Shown: positions 1 through 11,161 of the stretch, in pieces
How the letters are laid out: each line of letters starts with the position of its first letter
Position numbering within the stretch: position 1 is the first letter of the stretch
Notes under the pieces: model-generated
Told to the model about the DNA's origin: nothing
What the model saw: the letters and a program-made list of their open reading frames with translations, nothing else
Database searches by the model: none
Origin: Cyclospora cayetanensis
Lineage: Eukaryota; Apicomplexa; Conoidasida; Eucoccidiorida; Eimeriidae
Reading direction: 5' to 3'
Length of the DNA: 64,000 bases
Assembly (NCBI RefSeq): GCF_002999335.1
Contig: NW_020312425.1
Coordinates: 62,001 to 126,000, forward strand
Translations under genes and position numbers: made by a program

Positions 1-831
1 CTCCACAGGTGCGGCCCCTGAAAGAGAGTCTTCTTGTGTTTCGTCTTCATCTCCATCATTTGATGTAGCTTGATATGTGGGAAGAACTGGCTTGCTTTGT
101 GGTACACTACCCACAGATTTTGATTCCTGACCGCTGGATATATCTGACCTCGGCGGCGGAACAGTGGACACCCTTGAGTCCTTCAAGTTTTGCTGGGCGC
201 CCTCTGTGTTACTATCGGAATCAGCCAGTATACCTTGGTGACTTGAGCTCTCAGAGAGCTCCGCAGGCTCAGTACCTGACTGTTCGACATCAAGAGCTTC
301 TTCTGCGGCTACGGGAGTTTTTGTCTGGAGGGGCCCTTTAGATCCTGAAGGAGAAAATTCATGCACCTCAGGCGAATCTGGCTCGCCCTCATGAGGTTGG
401 GACTCTTCTACTGGGCGGTCAGTATCTCTGTTGGCTGAAGGCTGCCTATTGGTACGCCCAGTACCTTGGGGCCGCTTTCTCATGGGAGAGTCCGTAGATG
501 AAGACGATTGTGGGCTGGCATTGACTTCTGTGAAGCCGGTGGGCCTGCTCGTCAGAGGAAGTGAGTGCTCACTTAGAGAACCAGCAGAACTCGAGAGGTG
601 TGGTACCTCCACGGAGTCATCCAGGCTCCCATGATCTTCTGCATGAGGGAAGGCGAGTGGAGAGTCCAAAGAGGTTGAGACTCGGCCCAGCAGTCTCCTA
701 CTGCGGAACTGACGGTGACTCTGTGTTTCCTTCGTGCTGAGGATCAGCACAAGCTGCAGAATTCCCCATAGAAGTGTAGATGCAGGGGCCCAGGGAGGCC
801 TCCTGGGAGTACCAGTCACACCATACCTCAT
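1..831 (-). CDS. Secreted Ser/Pro/Glu-rich protein, 5' part (runs off the window)
   Basis: An uninterrupted minus-strand frame of 277 codons runs from an ATG at 831 to the first base of the window with no stop; the next upstream in-frame stop is near 1058. The start MRYGVTGTPRRPPWAP is followed by a hydrophobic stretch, STLLWGILQLVLILS (about residues 17-31), which looks like a signal peptide or signal anchor. The rest is low in hydrophobic residues and rich in Ser, Pro, Glu and Thr, with an acidic patch NDGDEDETQEDS near the window edge, so it is probably disordered. This composition fits a dense-granule, rhoptry or other secretory protein of a coccidian, but I do not recognise a family. Whether 831 begins the first exon cannot be settled here. 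The C-terminus lies outside the window. Confidence 0.6.
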   Translation of the reverse strand, partial: MRYGVTGTPRRPPWAPASTLLWGILQLVLILSTKETQSHRQFRSRRLLGRVSTSLDSPLAFPHAEDHGSLDDSVEVPHLSSSAGSLSEHSLPLTSRPTGFTEVNASPQSSSSTDSPMRKRPQGTGRTNRQPSANRDTDRPVEESQPHEGEPDSPEVHEFSPSGSKGPLQTKTPVAAEEALDVEQSGTEPAELSESSSHQGILADSDSNTEGAQQNLKDSRVSTVPPPRSDISSGQESKSVGSVPQSKPVLPTYQATSNDGDEDETQEDSLSGAAPVE

Positions 832-3058
832 TGAGCCAAGGGTCCCGTTAGCCGAAGCCCCGGGGGGGAGATGAGATAGTGCCAAGGGATGCTCGCGGCA
901 GTGGGCCTTGCAACCACGTAGAGGGCTGCCTCCTGCCAATAGCCCCCAATGATATACGCGTGCCTTCTGCTGCTAAAATGACAAAAATGAACGGACGGGG
1001 CCCCTAGGCAGCTGAGAAGGAGGACATGGAAGAAAAGAGAGTAAAATCACCGTAATTCAGCAACCGGAATGGGCTAACAAGGTAGAATCAACACCCTGGG
1101 TTGTGCATTACAAGGAGATGGCCATTTCTGCTCCAGCTAGCTCCCGCTAGAATGGCCTCCGGGGCAGATTTCCATCGAATTCGCCCTTTAGTGGAGACGT
1201 TAGAGGTGGTAATTATTCGGACTAAGAGGTGAAAGGAAGAGAAATATGTATATATACTCATGGCCACTGCACACCAACGGGGCTTCCTCGTCTCGAGGCT
1301 CAAGCGGAGAGCTCTGGGGTTCCGCGCATAGGCTGCCTTCAAAAGGGGAAAATAGTGATTAATTCTCATATATAAATAGTGCAATAAGAGCTTGTAACTG
1401 TTTAACTGATTAAGACTAAGGCAAGTGGGAGGATTACAATTTCGATGCAGTGGCTCTGCTTCACAGCCACAAAAACCATTTTCACACCTATCGAGCCCGG
1501 ATATTGGCGGGCTGCGTCCGCCATGCTTGAATAGTTCATTGTATATGAGCTTGAAGATGATTATGACGCATTCAACTGTCGGACCTATATAATGGCATAT
1601 TCGCATATTCAATGAGCCATCGAGGTGTGTCACCTCCACAGTACCACAATGTAAGCCGAGTCTGTGCGAAGTTACTGTGTGCGGCTATATACAATTGTCC
1701 ACTCAACTCAAGCAGCACTGCACCTTACGCTTCTTTCTTCTATTATCCCCTCGTACTGGGGCTCTCATGGGTCAGGGGCTAGCAGGGAAGGCTGCCCGTT
1801 CCCCAAAACACGCTAGAACCTTCGTCTGGGCTTCCACTGTTCAGTGCAGAACCTCTCGGTGCAGTGACTAATCAAGGATTTATATAGAGGTTCTTCTTTG
1901 TGGGGACCAAGAAACATAAATGAGGCGAACTATTAGGCGTGACCCAATGGACGGGTTACAATGACAGCAGTGGCTTTGATTAATTATGCATATGAAATGC
2001 TGTGCAGGGGTACAAAGCTTCTTGCCCGATAGGTCAGTAACTCCTGTGGCTCTAATGAAAATCAGCACTTATTGCCATGCTGGTGCCGCAAAGCACAGAG
2101 GAAGCCAAGAAAGATTTAGCGTCCTCCATTGCTATATGACTCTTGCTGTTTCTTTCGCAAGATTTAGGTCTACAGGATTCAACTGTTTAAGCATATTGAG
2201 CCACTACTTACAGTATTCCACATATAACTTTAATTATCCAGGCTTCAAACAGTTGGAAAGAAGGCCTTCAAGCTGGTGCAGTCCCACGGGTTCTGCCTCC
2301 TTGTTGCATGTGACTGGTCAATACTCCTGAAAAAGTTGCTACTGATAAGTTGTTGACGTACAGCTAAACAAAATAATCACGGGGTTTGAAGGGACCATAT
2401 TCTTTAATGCAATGGTCATCAGGTTACAAACCTCGCATTTGAGTTATTGCAACTATTACTTCTAAAAATTGCTTAATGTATTTCTACTCGATAGCGTGAA
2501 ATTGCTTGAGTTTCAAGGTTTCTGGGAACTTGCATTTTCTGCAGATGTGCAATATGTATTTTTTTTTCACAGTTTGGCCTTCGGTAGCACACCAATAAAC
2601 CGAACTGGGGGCCCATGGTCTGCAAATTAAAGCTCGCAGTGGCGTAAAATCGGACGCCTGCACGAGCGGCCATTCAAGAGGCCACCGGAACGCTTACCTC
2701 TCTTCACAGAGCCTCGAAAAACAGCACGTTCTACCAAACTTTTTAAAGTTTCCCCCCTTTCTGAATACCCGGCCTACGTAGCTGCATGTATATCTGCCAT
2801 TTTCTCTTCGTTTTATTCCACATCTTCTGCTAAGAGCACGTGTAACGAACTTTCCATGGCTGAGGAACTTCGCGATTCTCCGTCTCGGGTCAGCACACAG
2901 CGGCCAGATTAGGCCTGTCGTGTATCTCAGAATTGGCGCAGCACGCATCGGAGTTGCTCAGGGCGGGGAAAAGCTAGGAAAGCAAGTTTTCGGGGTCGTT
3001 CTCGGTTGCTCTCTGTCCATCCGCGGTCAGAAATGCGCTGAAGTGTATGCCTCTATAG
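832..3058. other. Intergenic, no supported gene
   Basis: This is the 5' flank of the secreted-protein gene and the 3' flank of the PheRS gene. The longest open frame is 1088-1639 on the minus strand (183 codons). Its product has no recognisable domain, signal or compositional bias, so I regard it as chance. Short frames at 1677-2330 (+) and 2473-2948 (-) are equally unsupported. No tandem repeats of note. Confidence 0.5.
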
Positions 3059-5335
3059 CTATCTGAGTTCGATCTCGAAAATTTGCTGCAGTTTCGTGAT
3101 GAGTTTCTCCTGTAGTGCGTTGACTTCTGCGTGAGTGAGGGTGCGGTCCAAGGCCTTGTAAGTAATACGGAAGCAAAGGCTCTGTCGCCCCGTCTTTGGG
3201 TGCGTGAAAGCATCTTGCAAAGCCACACTCTCTATCAGTGAACCCCCCTCCTCCCTGCAAACCTCATAGAATCGTGACAGGTCGAATGACGCAGGGCAGA
3301 TAGGCGGCCCCTGTCCGCTTGAGGGCCCGTCTGTTTGGGATACTGTAGCCGCCAAATCGCTGCTGCTACCCTGAAAACTCTCCGTGGGAGCCTTCTTCTT
3401 TGGAAGCCAGAAGGAAATATCCTTGAATACAGGTGGCATGTGAGAAAAGGCCACAAAGGTCTTAACTCGTCCTTCGGTGAATTGTTGCGTGAAGCGATGG
3501 TCTGTGGACCAAAGAATACGAATATCATCAACAGAAAACAGCACCATTGCCACCCTTTCAATCCCTAATCCAAATGCCCAACCCCGAGCCTCTGGATGGA
3601 ATGGCAGCTCATGCCTCAGCTGTCCCTGTTTCTGCTGTTGGTGTTGCTGGCTGCATGCAGTGGCGATAATCTGCGGCTTTATCTCACCGGCCCCCAAAAC
3701 CTCCAGCCAGCGACCCTCGTGTAGTACTTCCAGCTCTAAGGAAGGGGAGGTAAACGGAAAATATGCATCATACACCCAACGTAGCTTCAACTCGGTGCTG
3801 CGTGCGTTGCTGTTGGCATGGCCGTCTGTTGTTGCATTTGTGCTGTTCGGCATCGCGCCAGGCGCGGCATGGGGCTTGTGTGCCCAAAGAAAGCGCACGA
3901 GCTTCTCCAAGGTCACCTGAAGCTGCAGCACAATTGGATTGCTGCGGTAAGGGTTTTCTTCGCTCAGACAAGCGAAGGAGCAGAGATTCCTCACTGCGTG
4001 GACCGACAAGCCGGCAGCTGCCGCAGCAGCAGAGCCCAAGCCCTCCTCCTGCCCCCCGGCTGCATCCTGATGCTGCTGACTCTGCATTTTCCGCACCAAA
4101 TCTATTGCGTGCAGTAGCGCAGTGTGCTGCCTTTTAAGGGTGTCTAAGCACGCTGTCGCAGTCTCCAGGTCTTTACTGGTAGTATGAAGCGGCTCAAAGA
4201 CAGAGATGCCGTCTACTTGGTGAAAGACTGGATAGTGCGTAGAGTCTACTTGGTCCCTCCGCGCCACAGCCCCACACCAGATAGCTCGCCGCATGCCGCT
4301 GCCAAGCACAAAGGCCTGATGAGCTGTCCCGTGTGTACGGAGAACCATTCGGCTGCTGCTGGCCAAAATGTTGTTACTGGCGGCGTCGTCCTGCTGCCGT
4401 GCCAGAGCGTCTAGCTGTGCGTGAGTGAGCGAAAAGTTAGGGTCTAGATAGTATGTGTCGCTGGTGCTGCGGCTACAGTGTGTGGGGTCAATAAGAAGTG
4501 AATCAAAGTTTTCCACTGTGGAAACGAGGGGACTTAGTCGATCCAGATACGCAAATCGTCCAAAAGAAGCCATCTCCGCCTTTGACAGCTGTGCGTCGAG
4601 CGCATACGCAGGCGACTCCTTCTGGCGCTCGTGTGGCTGCTGTTCATGCTGGCTTTGGTAGCCGTTAGTACATTCGGGTTTGGGATACTCTGGGCTGAAA
4701 GCTGCTGCTGTCCCCCCCCTGGTAAAGAACAACTCAACAAGGCGAGTCGTTATGCCAACTGGGGTATCGGGGCGAAGGTGCAACCCCCGTAAAAGACCTC
4801 GCCACACAGTCTGCGGGATGTGAGGTGGCTTTGGCGGGAAACGCCATAGAAGTTCTAAATAACTTGGCCCCTCCTCCTCTCCTGCTGCTGCTAATTGTGC
4901 AGTTTCCGAGACTGAACCTGCGGGAGCTGTTGGAGAGGAGTCGTGTGCTACTGATAAAACAGAAGCCACTGCGCCCGACGCGGTGGATGCACCTGCCCGA
5001 AACGTTTTGCAAGCCCCAGACTTGATGCTCTCGATGTTTGCCGGAGAACAAGGGGGAAGGGAGAAGTGGAGGGCCCTGTGGGACCCCGATTGCTTGCGTT
5101 TACCATTAATATTCGCTTCGTTATTGCCAGCTACCACGCCTATTGCTGGTATTGCCGGAGCTTCTCTTCGTACTACACGTGGTGATCGCGTTGTGACAAG
5201 CGGTGTTTCTACAGATCTTGCTGTTCTCCAGACAGATGCAGGGGCTCTGAGCCCGCGATAGCAGATAATATTGACAGCGTGGGCAGTTAATTCGAGGGGG
5301 GCCCTAGGGGGCCATGAAGTTGGGGACAACCCCAT
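3059..5335 (-). CDS. FARS2: Phenylalanyl-tRNA synthetase, organellar (mitochondrial) type
   Basis: Single-exon class II aminoacyl-tRNA synthetase that charges tRNA-Phe in an organelle. I use the ATG at 5335 (758 residues); the frame is open about 10 codons further upstream but without an ATG. The first 60 or so residues are basic and Ser/Thr/Ala-rich, consistent with a targeting peptide. The catalytic core is split by low-complexity inserts. Around residues 265-305 is the segment LSPLVSTVENFDSLLIDPTH; near 380 the motif-2 region HYPVFHQVDG; near 600 motif 3, GWAFGLGIERVAMVLF, followed by DDIRILWSTDHRF. The last 130 residues form the FDX-ACB anticodon-binding domain, starting at SHMPPVFKDISFWLP. 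This single-chain architecture is the mitochondrial form, not the cytosolic alpha/beta heterotetramer. It is longer than animal FARS2 (about 450 residues) because of N-terminal and internal Gln/Ala-rich insertions. Apicoplast targeting cannot be excluded from sequence alone. Confidence 0.93.
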   Translation of the reverse strand: MGLSPTSWPPRAPLELTAHAVNIICYRGLRAPASVWRTARSVETPLVTTRSPRVVRREAPAIPAIGVVAGNNEANINGKRKQSGSHRALHFSLPPCSPANIESIKSGACKTFRAGASTASGAVASVLSVAHDSSPTAPAGSVSETAQLAAAGEEEGPSYLELLWRFPPKPPHIPQTVWRGLLRGLHLRPDTPVGITTRLVELFFTRGGTAAAFSPEYPKPECTNGYQSQHEQQPHERQKESPAYALDAQLSKAEMASFGRFAYLDRLSPLVSTVENFDSLLIDPTHCSRSTSDTYYLDPNFSLTHAQLDALARQQDDAASNNILASSSRMVLRTHGTAHQAFVLGSGMRRAIWCGAVARRDQVDSTHYPVFHQVDGISVFEPLHTTSKDLETATACLDTLKRQHTALLHAIDLVRKMQSQQHQDAAGGQEEGLGSAAAAAAGLSVHAVRNLCSFACLSEENPYRSNPIVLQLQVTLEKLVRFLWAHKPHAAPGAMPNSTNATTDGHANSNARSTELKLRWVYDAYFPFTSPSLELEVLHEGRWLEVLGAGEIKPQIIATACSQQHQQQKQGQLRHELPFHPEARGWAFGLGIERVAMVLFSVDDIRILWSTDHRFTQQFTEGRVKTFVAFSHMPPVFKDISFWLPKKKAPTESFQGSSSDLAATVSQTDGPSSGQGPPICPASFDLSRFYEVCREEGGSLIESVALQDAFTHPKTGRQSLCFRITYKALDRTLTHAEVNALQEKLITKLQQIFEIELR

Positions 5336-6902
5336 GTGCTGCTGAGCATTGAGGTGACGGTCCAAAAAAAAACCTGAACGCCTAGGGACAGAGGCTTAAA
5401 GCTCCATGCTGCCTCCAGAAAATATTGATCTCGTGTCTCCAGATATAATACTAATGCTTCTCGTGGTTGATTTCCCCAAGCCAGAAGCTGCGGGGGCCCC
5501 CTGACGGCCTCGGAGCACCGCGTATGGAAGTGACCGCACGCCCGTTTAGAGAAATATGAAGGCAATGGCCTTACGAAATGCATGCCTCACCAGATGCTCT
5601 ATTTCATGCGTTTGAAAGTCTGGGGGTCGAGGGCCGTACTATTTCTGGTGGCAAATAACCTGCCATCGACGCTGAGGTGCCCATGGTAGCTCGCTTCAGA
5701 GCCACGGAAGCACAATCCGCTAGAGTTATGGAAAATGACGGCTGAACAGTGGTAGAGCCACCAACAATAAGCTTCGGCGGCAAGCATTGCCGGTGCCTCT
5801 CTTTTTTCGAGTCAAGTAACTCCACTTTTGCGTTTGCATCCGTGGCGCGTACAGCAGACACATCCTTGTGCAGCTTACGGGACTCGTCATACGCCCTGAA
5901 ACATAACAAAAAAGACGAAACACAGATGAAAAATTACGAAATGAGACGGTGCTAGGCATTTGTTTCCCGGTTGTGTCATTTGGCGAATTGTTGTCCTGTG
6001 GCATCGGTAACGCTACCCAGTGTACCTATGCAAATACACTATCAAAAAAACCCTATATGACCTCCAGGGCAGGCATTAATCGCGCATACTCCAGAGCTTG
6101 CCCCGTTTCTGGTGCTTGCCTTACAGGATACGCGCACGTATTTGCAACCACTGACCACTTGAGGTTCCAGTAACTTGCCGCTCCGGTGCACTGCGCGCAC
6201 TGCGATAGGGAATGAATTCAGTTGTGCAAAAAGAAGAACGAATATGCAGCCAAACTATGCAGTCAATACTAGACAAATCTCTTATGAAGATGAATTCAAT
6301 AGTTGTACTTGCATAGCGTAGGTTGACCCCCTACAGTTTCTGTCTGAATACGCTTCAGCAACCTGGCAATTTTAGTAAGTCAGGCGTGGGAACCGCGTGT
6401 CGGTCCACCGCTTGGGTATTTCCATCGTTGTTGGAACTTTCCAGTATTTGCTGTTGTTGATGCAGCTACTCGCGTAGTTTTCACTTTTGTGCTTGTTCAA
6501 TTTCGTAGCTGCCAGATCCAGATTCCTATGCTGCCGGAATACTAATCAAGGTAGACTAACGCTCTCGTAACCCATTTACAATGCATCAAAATCTTGCTAC
6601 TGCTACTCTTATCTTTGCGGGAAACCACTCGAAGAGCCAATAGAAGCGGCAGGCTACGTCTGTAACCTAGTGTGATTTTCTCAGCCCCTTGCTGGCTGCA
6701 TCATGTACTAATTGGTCCCGGCGTCACCAGTCGTTTTCTGTTGCTGGCTAAGTCGTTAGAGACCAGTTCGATGTCTACCTTTATCGGCCGTGCCATCGTA
6801 TTAGTTCTTTGAAGCACAATGGTTCCTGATATAAGATGTTGGGGTCCCATCACACGCGCCCCTTAATAGAGGGGCCCTCCATATCAGCATGAAGAGCTAA
6901 TG
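5336..6902. other. Intergenic, no supported gene
   Basis: Upstream of PheRS. Overlapping minus-strand frames at 5599-6004 are open for 60-100 codons but show no recognisable product. A 17-base match (CCCAGACTTTCAA-R-CG in the minus sense, near 5615) recurs near 9025, which may be a shared repeat or chance. No simple repeats stand out. Confidence 0.45.
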
Positions 6903-7189
6903 CTATGAGGCGAAGCAAAGCAGCCATAACAACCCCAACAACAATAGCAGCAACAAAAGCACAGGTATCTCCTCAAAAGAGGTGCTGCCCAAATTCGAAG
7001 GGACAGGACTAGACACCGCATCTGTGGTGCAATGACAGCTGGCGCAAGGGGCGACAGGCGTACTTTCCTCACCCACTAACAAGCTGTTGATTCTGTGCGC
7101 TGCTGCCAAGGTGGTGGGAGTCCAGTACTTGGCGCTGCGTAGAGTATCTGATGATGCCAATTTGGGCGTTGTGAGGTGGTAAACTGTAC
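6903..7189 (-). CDS. Possible last exon of a GPI-anchored surface protein
   Basis: A minus-strand open segment begins after a good splice acceptor (accacag, boundary at 7189) and encodes 94 residues to a stop at 6903-6905. It contains YHLTTPKLASSDTLRSAKYW, a Cys-containing stretch CASCHC, a Ser/Pro spacer, and ends in PVLLLLLLLLGLLWLLCFAS, a hydrophobic tail that stops four residues from the C-terminus. A small-residue site (SNLGSTS) before a terminal hydrophobic tail is the layout of a GPI-attachment signal, as in Eimeria SAG surface antigens. Against this, the Leu run is encoded by a TTG/CTG-type repeat and could be fortuitous, and I could not find convincing upstream exons. It may be a pseudogene fragment or no gene at all. 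Confidence 0.28.
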
Positions 7190-10100
7190 CTGTGGTTGGT
7201 TAAGATTTTACACGCTGAAGACTGACCTGTAGAGGGCAGCAACAAATGATGGATGCTGGCTTAGCAGTTACATACATTTATGCTACTTTTCTATCAGTGG
7301 CTTTAACTGCGTGTCTATGGGGAAAAAATAATGTTTGTGCTATGAAGAAACAGCATTTTTGGCTCAGGCACGCGTGAAGAGGAGCGTACTGGACGAGAGC
7401 TCATGTCCAGCCTTGTGGTGAAGCTGAACAAATGCATGAAATGACATTACTTATACACGTATGCACACACATTCCAGCACTTTAGTCGTATGAACATTCC
7501 CCACAAGGATGCCAGTGGCGGGGTGCTTCCTGTTTGTACTTCTAGCCAGCTGAGCTTGCCCTTCGCCGCATTAGTGCCACAAGCTAGCATGCTGGGTGTT
7601 CAGACTCCAGGCCTCAGGGCAAGCCTGCCGAAAAGCCTCAAGGCTTTTTGACGTGCAGGAGAGCAGGTATCTTAAACAGCAAAGTCCGCAATCAGCGGGT
7701 AACCTCCTGCCTTTACGACCTCACTGTGCTTGTCAAGGCCAGACCAGAGCTCCATGTTAAAACCACTGGCTCGCATACTCCAAGGACGATGTGTCTTGCG
7801 GCTGACAGGGGTAAAGGGTATTCTCTTCAGCCACTTGCCAAATGCTCTCATGAGTCACCCCGATCAAATGTAACCCAGAGAGTATCATCTCAAATTCCAA
7901 GAATTGTAGGCCCTAATGCGGGAAAAGATTAAATGGGGATAGGGAAGGAAGCTGATATTGTGCGTGAAAAGTACGGCGTGGGCCACTGGTTGATTCTTCA
8001 AGTCTGCCACGATCTGCACTGGAAAGAAGTCAAGTGAGCAATAGGTAACGAATCTCATCAATGGACATGTCTAGTGGCGTGCACATTCTTGCCTTCATGT
8101 TTACAGTAAATACATCAAAACCCACCTAAGTCTTGCTTTTTACGAAAATGACAAGTGATTTAAAGGGGCTTCAGCTTTGAAATTGCATCTTGTTGAAGGT
8201 GCTGAAACAAAAAGCCACACCATCGCCACTCAAGGAACCGTGAGATTCCCCCACTATTGAATGTTCCACATGGGAGTTGTACAAAAAGTATGGAAAGCCT
8301 TCTGCAGGACAGCTTGAACAAATATTTTTGAACCGCTAACGCCTTTTCGAAACTTCCGGGATCTGAAGGGTAGATCTAATAGAGTACTTTGGTGTCCATG
8401 TGTTGGCCTTTCTGGATAAAGTCGTGGGCATGGCTTTTTTAAGCTGACTTACAGACTTCCATTAGGCGCCTTTTCACTACGTTTCATCCCCTGCATTGTG
8501 TGCGCGAAAAGTGCAACCAGATGAGTCTGTGAAGGTGTAGCCTATGAAAATGTTAATTTGAATACGGAACAACAAGCTTGGTTTTAGAATTTTCGTGGGA
8601 AGCCTGACTGGCATGTTGATTGTCTCCTTGCGAGCCCTACTTTAGTAATCGGCGATGAAGCTTTGAACTCCTGATTCAGAGTCTCTCCAGCCCCTCCGCG
8701 CTAAAAGGCATGCGGTGATCTTTTGGTGAGAAATGTGTATAACGGGCTACTGTGGAACATATCGCATCACACCAAGGCTCGAGCCGCCCACTTTGAGGAC
8801 TGCTGTCGCAATCTCGGCTTTAAGGCTTATGGTTTTTGTCTGCGTTTTTCGGGCAACGGCAAAAGTCAATAGGTCTTCAAAAATATGATATCTCATACAT
8901 TCGGAAAATCAGGGTTTGAGAATTCCGCCCAGTCCGACCGTATGTGGTGTCTGCTGTCTCATTGCCAGTGACACAGGAAGCAGATACGGTGTGATCCATA
9001 ATTAGTGAGACACGCTTGAAAGTCTGGGGCGTCAGGGTGCTGTGCAGCCGCTGTTGAGCGCACTTGAGTGAGAAGAGGCGAGTATCCGTCTTATATGCAC
9101 CATATGCCCTAGAAGGATTATTACTCCCAACCTCGGCACCCCATTGCGAACGGCAGAAAGACAACTCGCACTCCGCCGGACTGGCCTCGACGCCGAACGT
9201 CCACCCCGAGAGTTTTTGCCGGATCCTTTGGGCACTGCTGGTGAGGACGAGCCTATTGCAACGCTCTTTTCGGATTACATTCAAATTGGGTTTCGCGTAG
9301 ACGGCGAGTTCGATCCAATGCGATTATAATTGTAAGCTCTCGATTGTTCGCCTACCCCACTATTGGGTTGAGACTCTATTTGTTGTTAAAGCTTTTCACA
9401 TGCCTTACAGCCCCTATTTGCGCATTTTTAAAATCAACTGGCGCTTACAGTGGTAGACAGCCCTTTAAGTGTTCCGCATGATTTACTTTCAACGCAGAAA
9501 AGTCTTTTTTTAGGTGGTTCACTTCTGCCCGGCTTTGCATATAACTTTGGAGCTTAGCTTGCAATGCAATCAAGCCTTTTCAGTATCACTCCTCTTTTAG
9601 CCAGGGAAGTCGCTCTGCCATATGCAACATTGAAAAAAACACCTTTCTCCACTCTGTACTCATGTATGGCGGAGCGTCAAGTTTTTCTTACTGTCTGCAC
9701 GCACGCACCACAGATGGTGCAACCTAGTCTGATGTCGGCTGCCCTTCTGTTGTCTTGGTTTGCCAACTCTAGCTGACCTGGTTTCGTGGGCAGCGTCCTA
9801 GTTAGGATTTTGCGGTTGCTGGTCCCAGCCCTTGGGTATTTCGATTTCGGATTCCACCAAGATGAATAGGCTTGTCTTAGTGGGACAATGTAAACGGATT
9901 TGAAAGCGTGAAGCATCACAAAATGCCACTATGTTCAGAGCCCTCCGCGTTTTTCTCTGAAGCTTGAGCTACCAGGGTGCTAAAGGAAGGGAATTCCATG
10001 TGGTGCATATTCCAATAGGCTACTATGCCGAAGACTGGTAGGGTCATGGACCACTTGTGTATGGCATGTACTCTTTAGGGTGGTTTAGATGCCAAATAAC

Positions 10101-11161
10101 TCGTACAAGAGAATCATGATGCTACCTGTGGCTTGTATGAGGTGACAGAATAGCTGCTAACTATAACAGCGGAAGGTGAAGCACCAAAACACCTGCTGAA
10201 TGAAGCAGCAAAAGGTAGAGCTCAGGCAAGCAAAGGGTAAAAGCAGGCCTTGGTGAGCTACAAGGCCATCCTTTAGAACTACGCTCCTATCATCCTTGCC
10301 TGAAGAATGTTTATTTAGAGGTGCATAGGAAGAAAGTTTTCTGCAAGCATATTTTTGTTGATAACCAGGTTGGTGTCGGGAGTGGTGGTGCCAGCTGTGA
10401 CATTGAGCTTGGCGCGTTTGTTTTTCAACGAAAATAGCTTTCTGCCAAACCTGCTTTGCAGTGAAATTCTGAAGCACCAACCTCTGATCTACTATTCCTT
10501 CTCTTTAAGCTTCCAGTGGCGCTCGTGTTGCCAGCGCTGCACTCACCACCCGACGTAGCCAGGGGAAGGGAAACGGTGGCCGCTGACCTCTGCCAATCTA
10601 AATTCATACAAAGATACTAACAGAAAAGGTTAATTCTCTGTTGCAACAATCCCTGGCATCCTCTGTCATTCCATGCGCCTACTGATTCGGTCAGGTATTG
10701 GGGATTCTACGACCTTAGATGGAAACCTGGGAAGCGTATCGTGGCGTTCTAGGGAGGCAAAAATCTCTGAGAGATGATAAGCAGCACTAACGGCAGTGGG
10801 GGAAAATTATTCGCCAGCACCAGTAGAACGCGTAACAGGCGCCTCGGCAGGGATGACACATCTGATTCTCGAGGTCCCCGAATAAATTAGTGGCCAGTAT
10901 TGCCCCACACACCCTAGCCAGTGAGCCCTAAGAGCCCTTTCGAATTAACCCTCCAGTCTCACCGGTAGCGGATGCAAGAAGAACGGTGGGGCGGGCTACA
11001 CATAGGCTCGTTATCTGGAATAGTGCGAAATCCGTCGCTCTATAGGCGGTCCCTCTGCATTGCAATTCCAAAACAAGAATGATACTGGATTCAGCTTGTG
11101 TCTGCGTGGTACTGATGAATGTTATACTTAGAGAATAAGTGCCTTTTCCGGCGCCACATGG
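7190..11161. other. Intergenic, no supported gene
   Basis: About 4 kb without a recognisable product. Open frames at 7648-7932 (+), 8877-9284 (-), 9144-9329 (+) and 10157-10607 (-) are short, overlap each other in antisense and lack known motifs. Short upstream exons of the candidate GPI-protein gene could be hidden here, but I could not identify them. No tandem repeats. Confidence 0.45.

Noticed and set aside
1088..1639. 183-codon minus-strand open frame
   Set aside because: No recognisable domain, signal or composition; lies between genes and is of a length expected occasionally by chance.
5615..9030. Shared 17-base string (CCCAGACTTTCAA-R-CG) in two minus-strand frames, possibly a dispersed element
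   Set aside because: The match is short and the flanks do not align by eye; not enough to call a repeat family.
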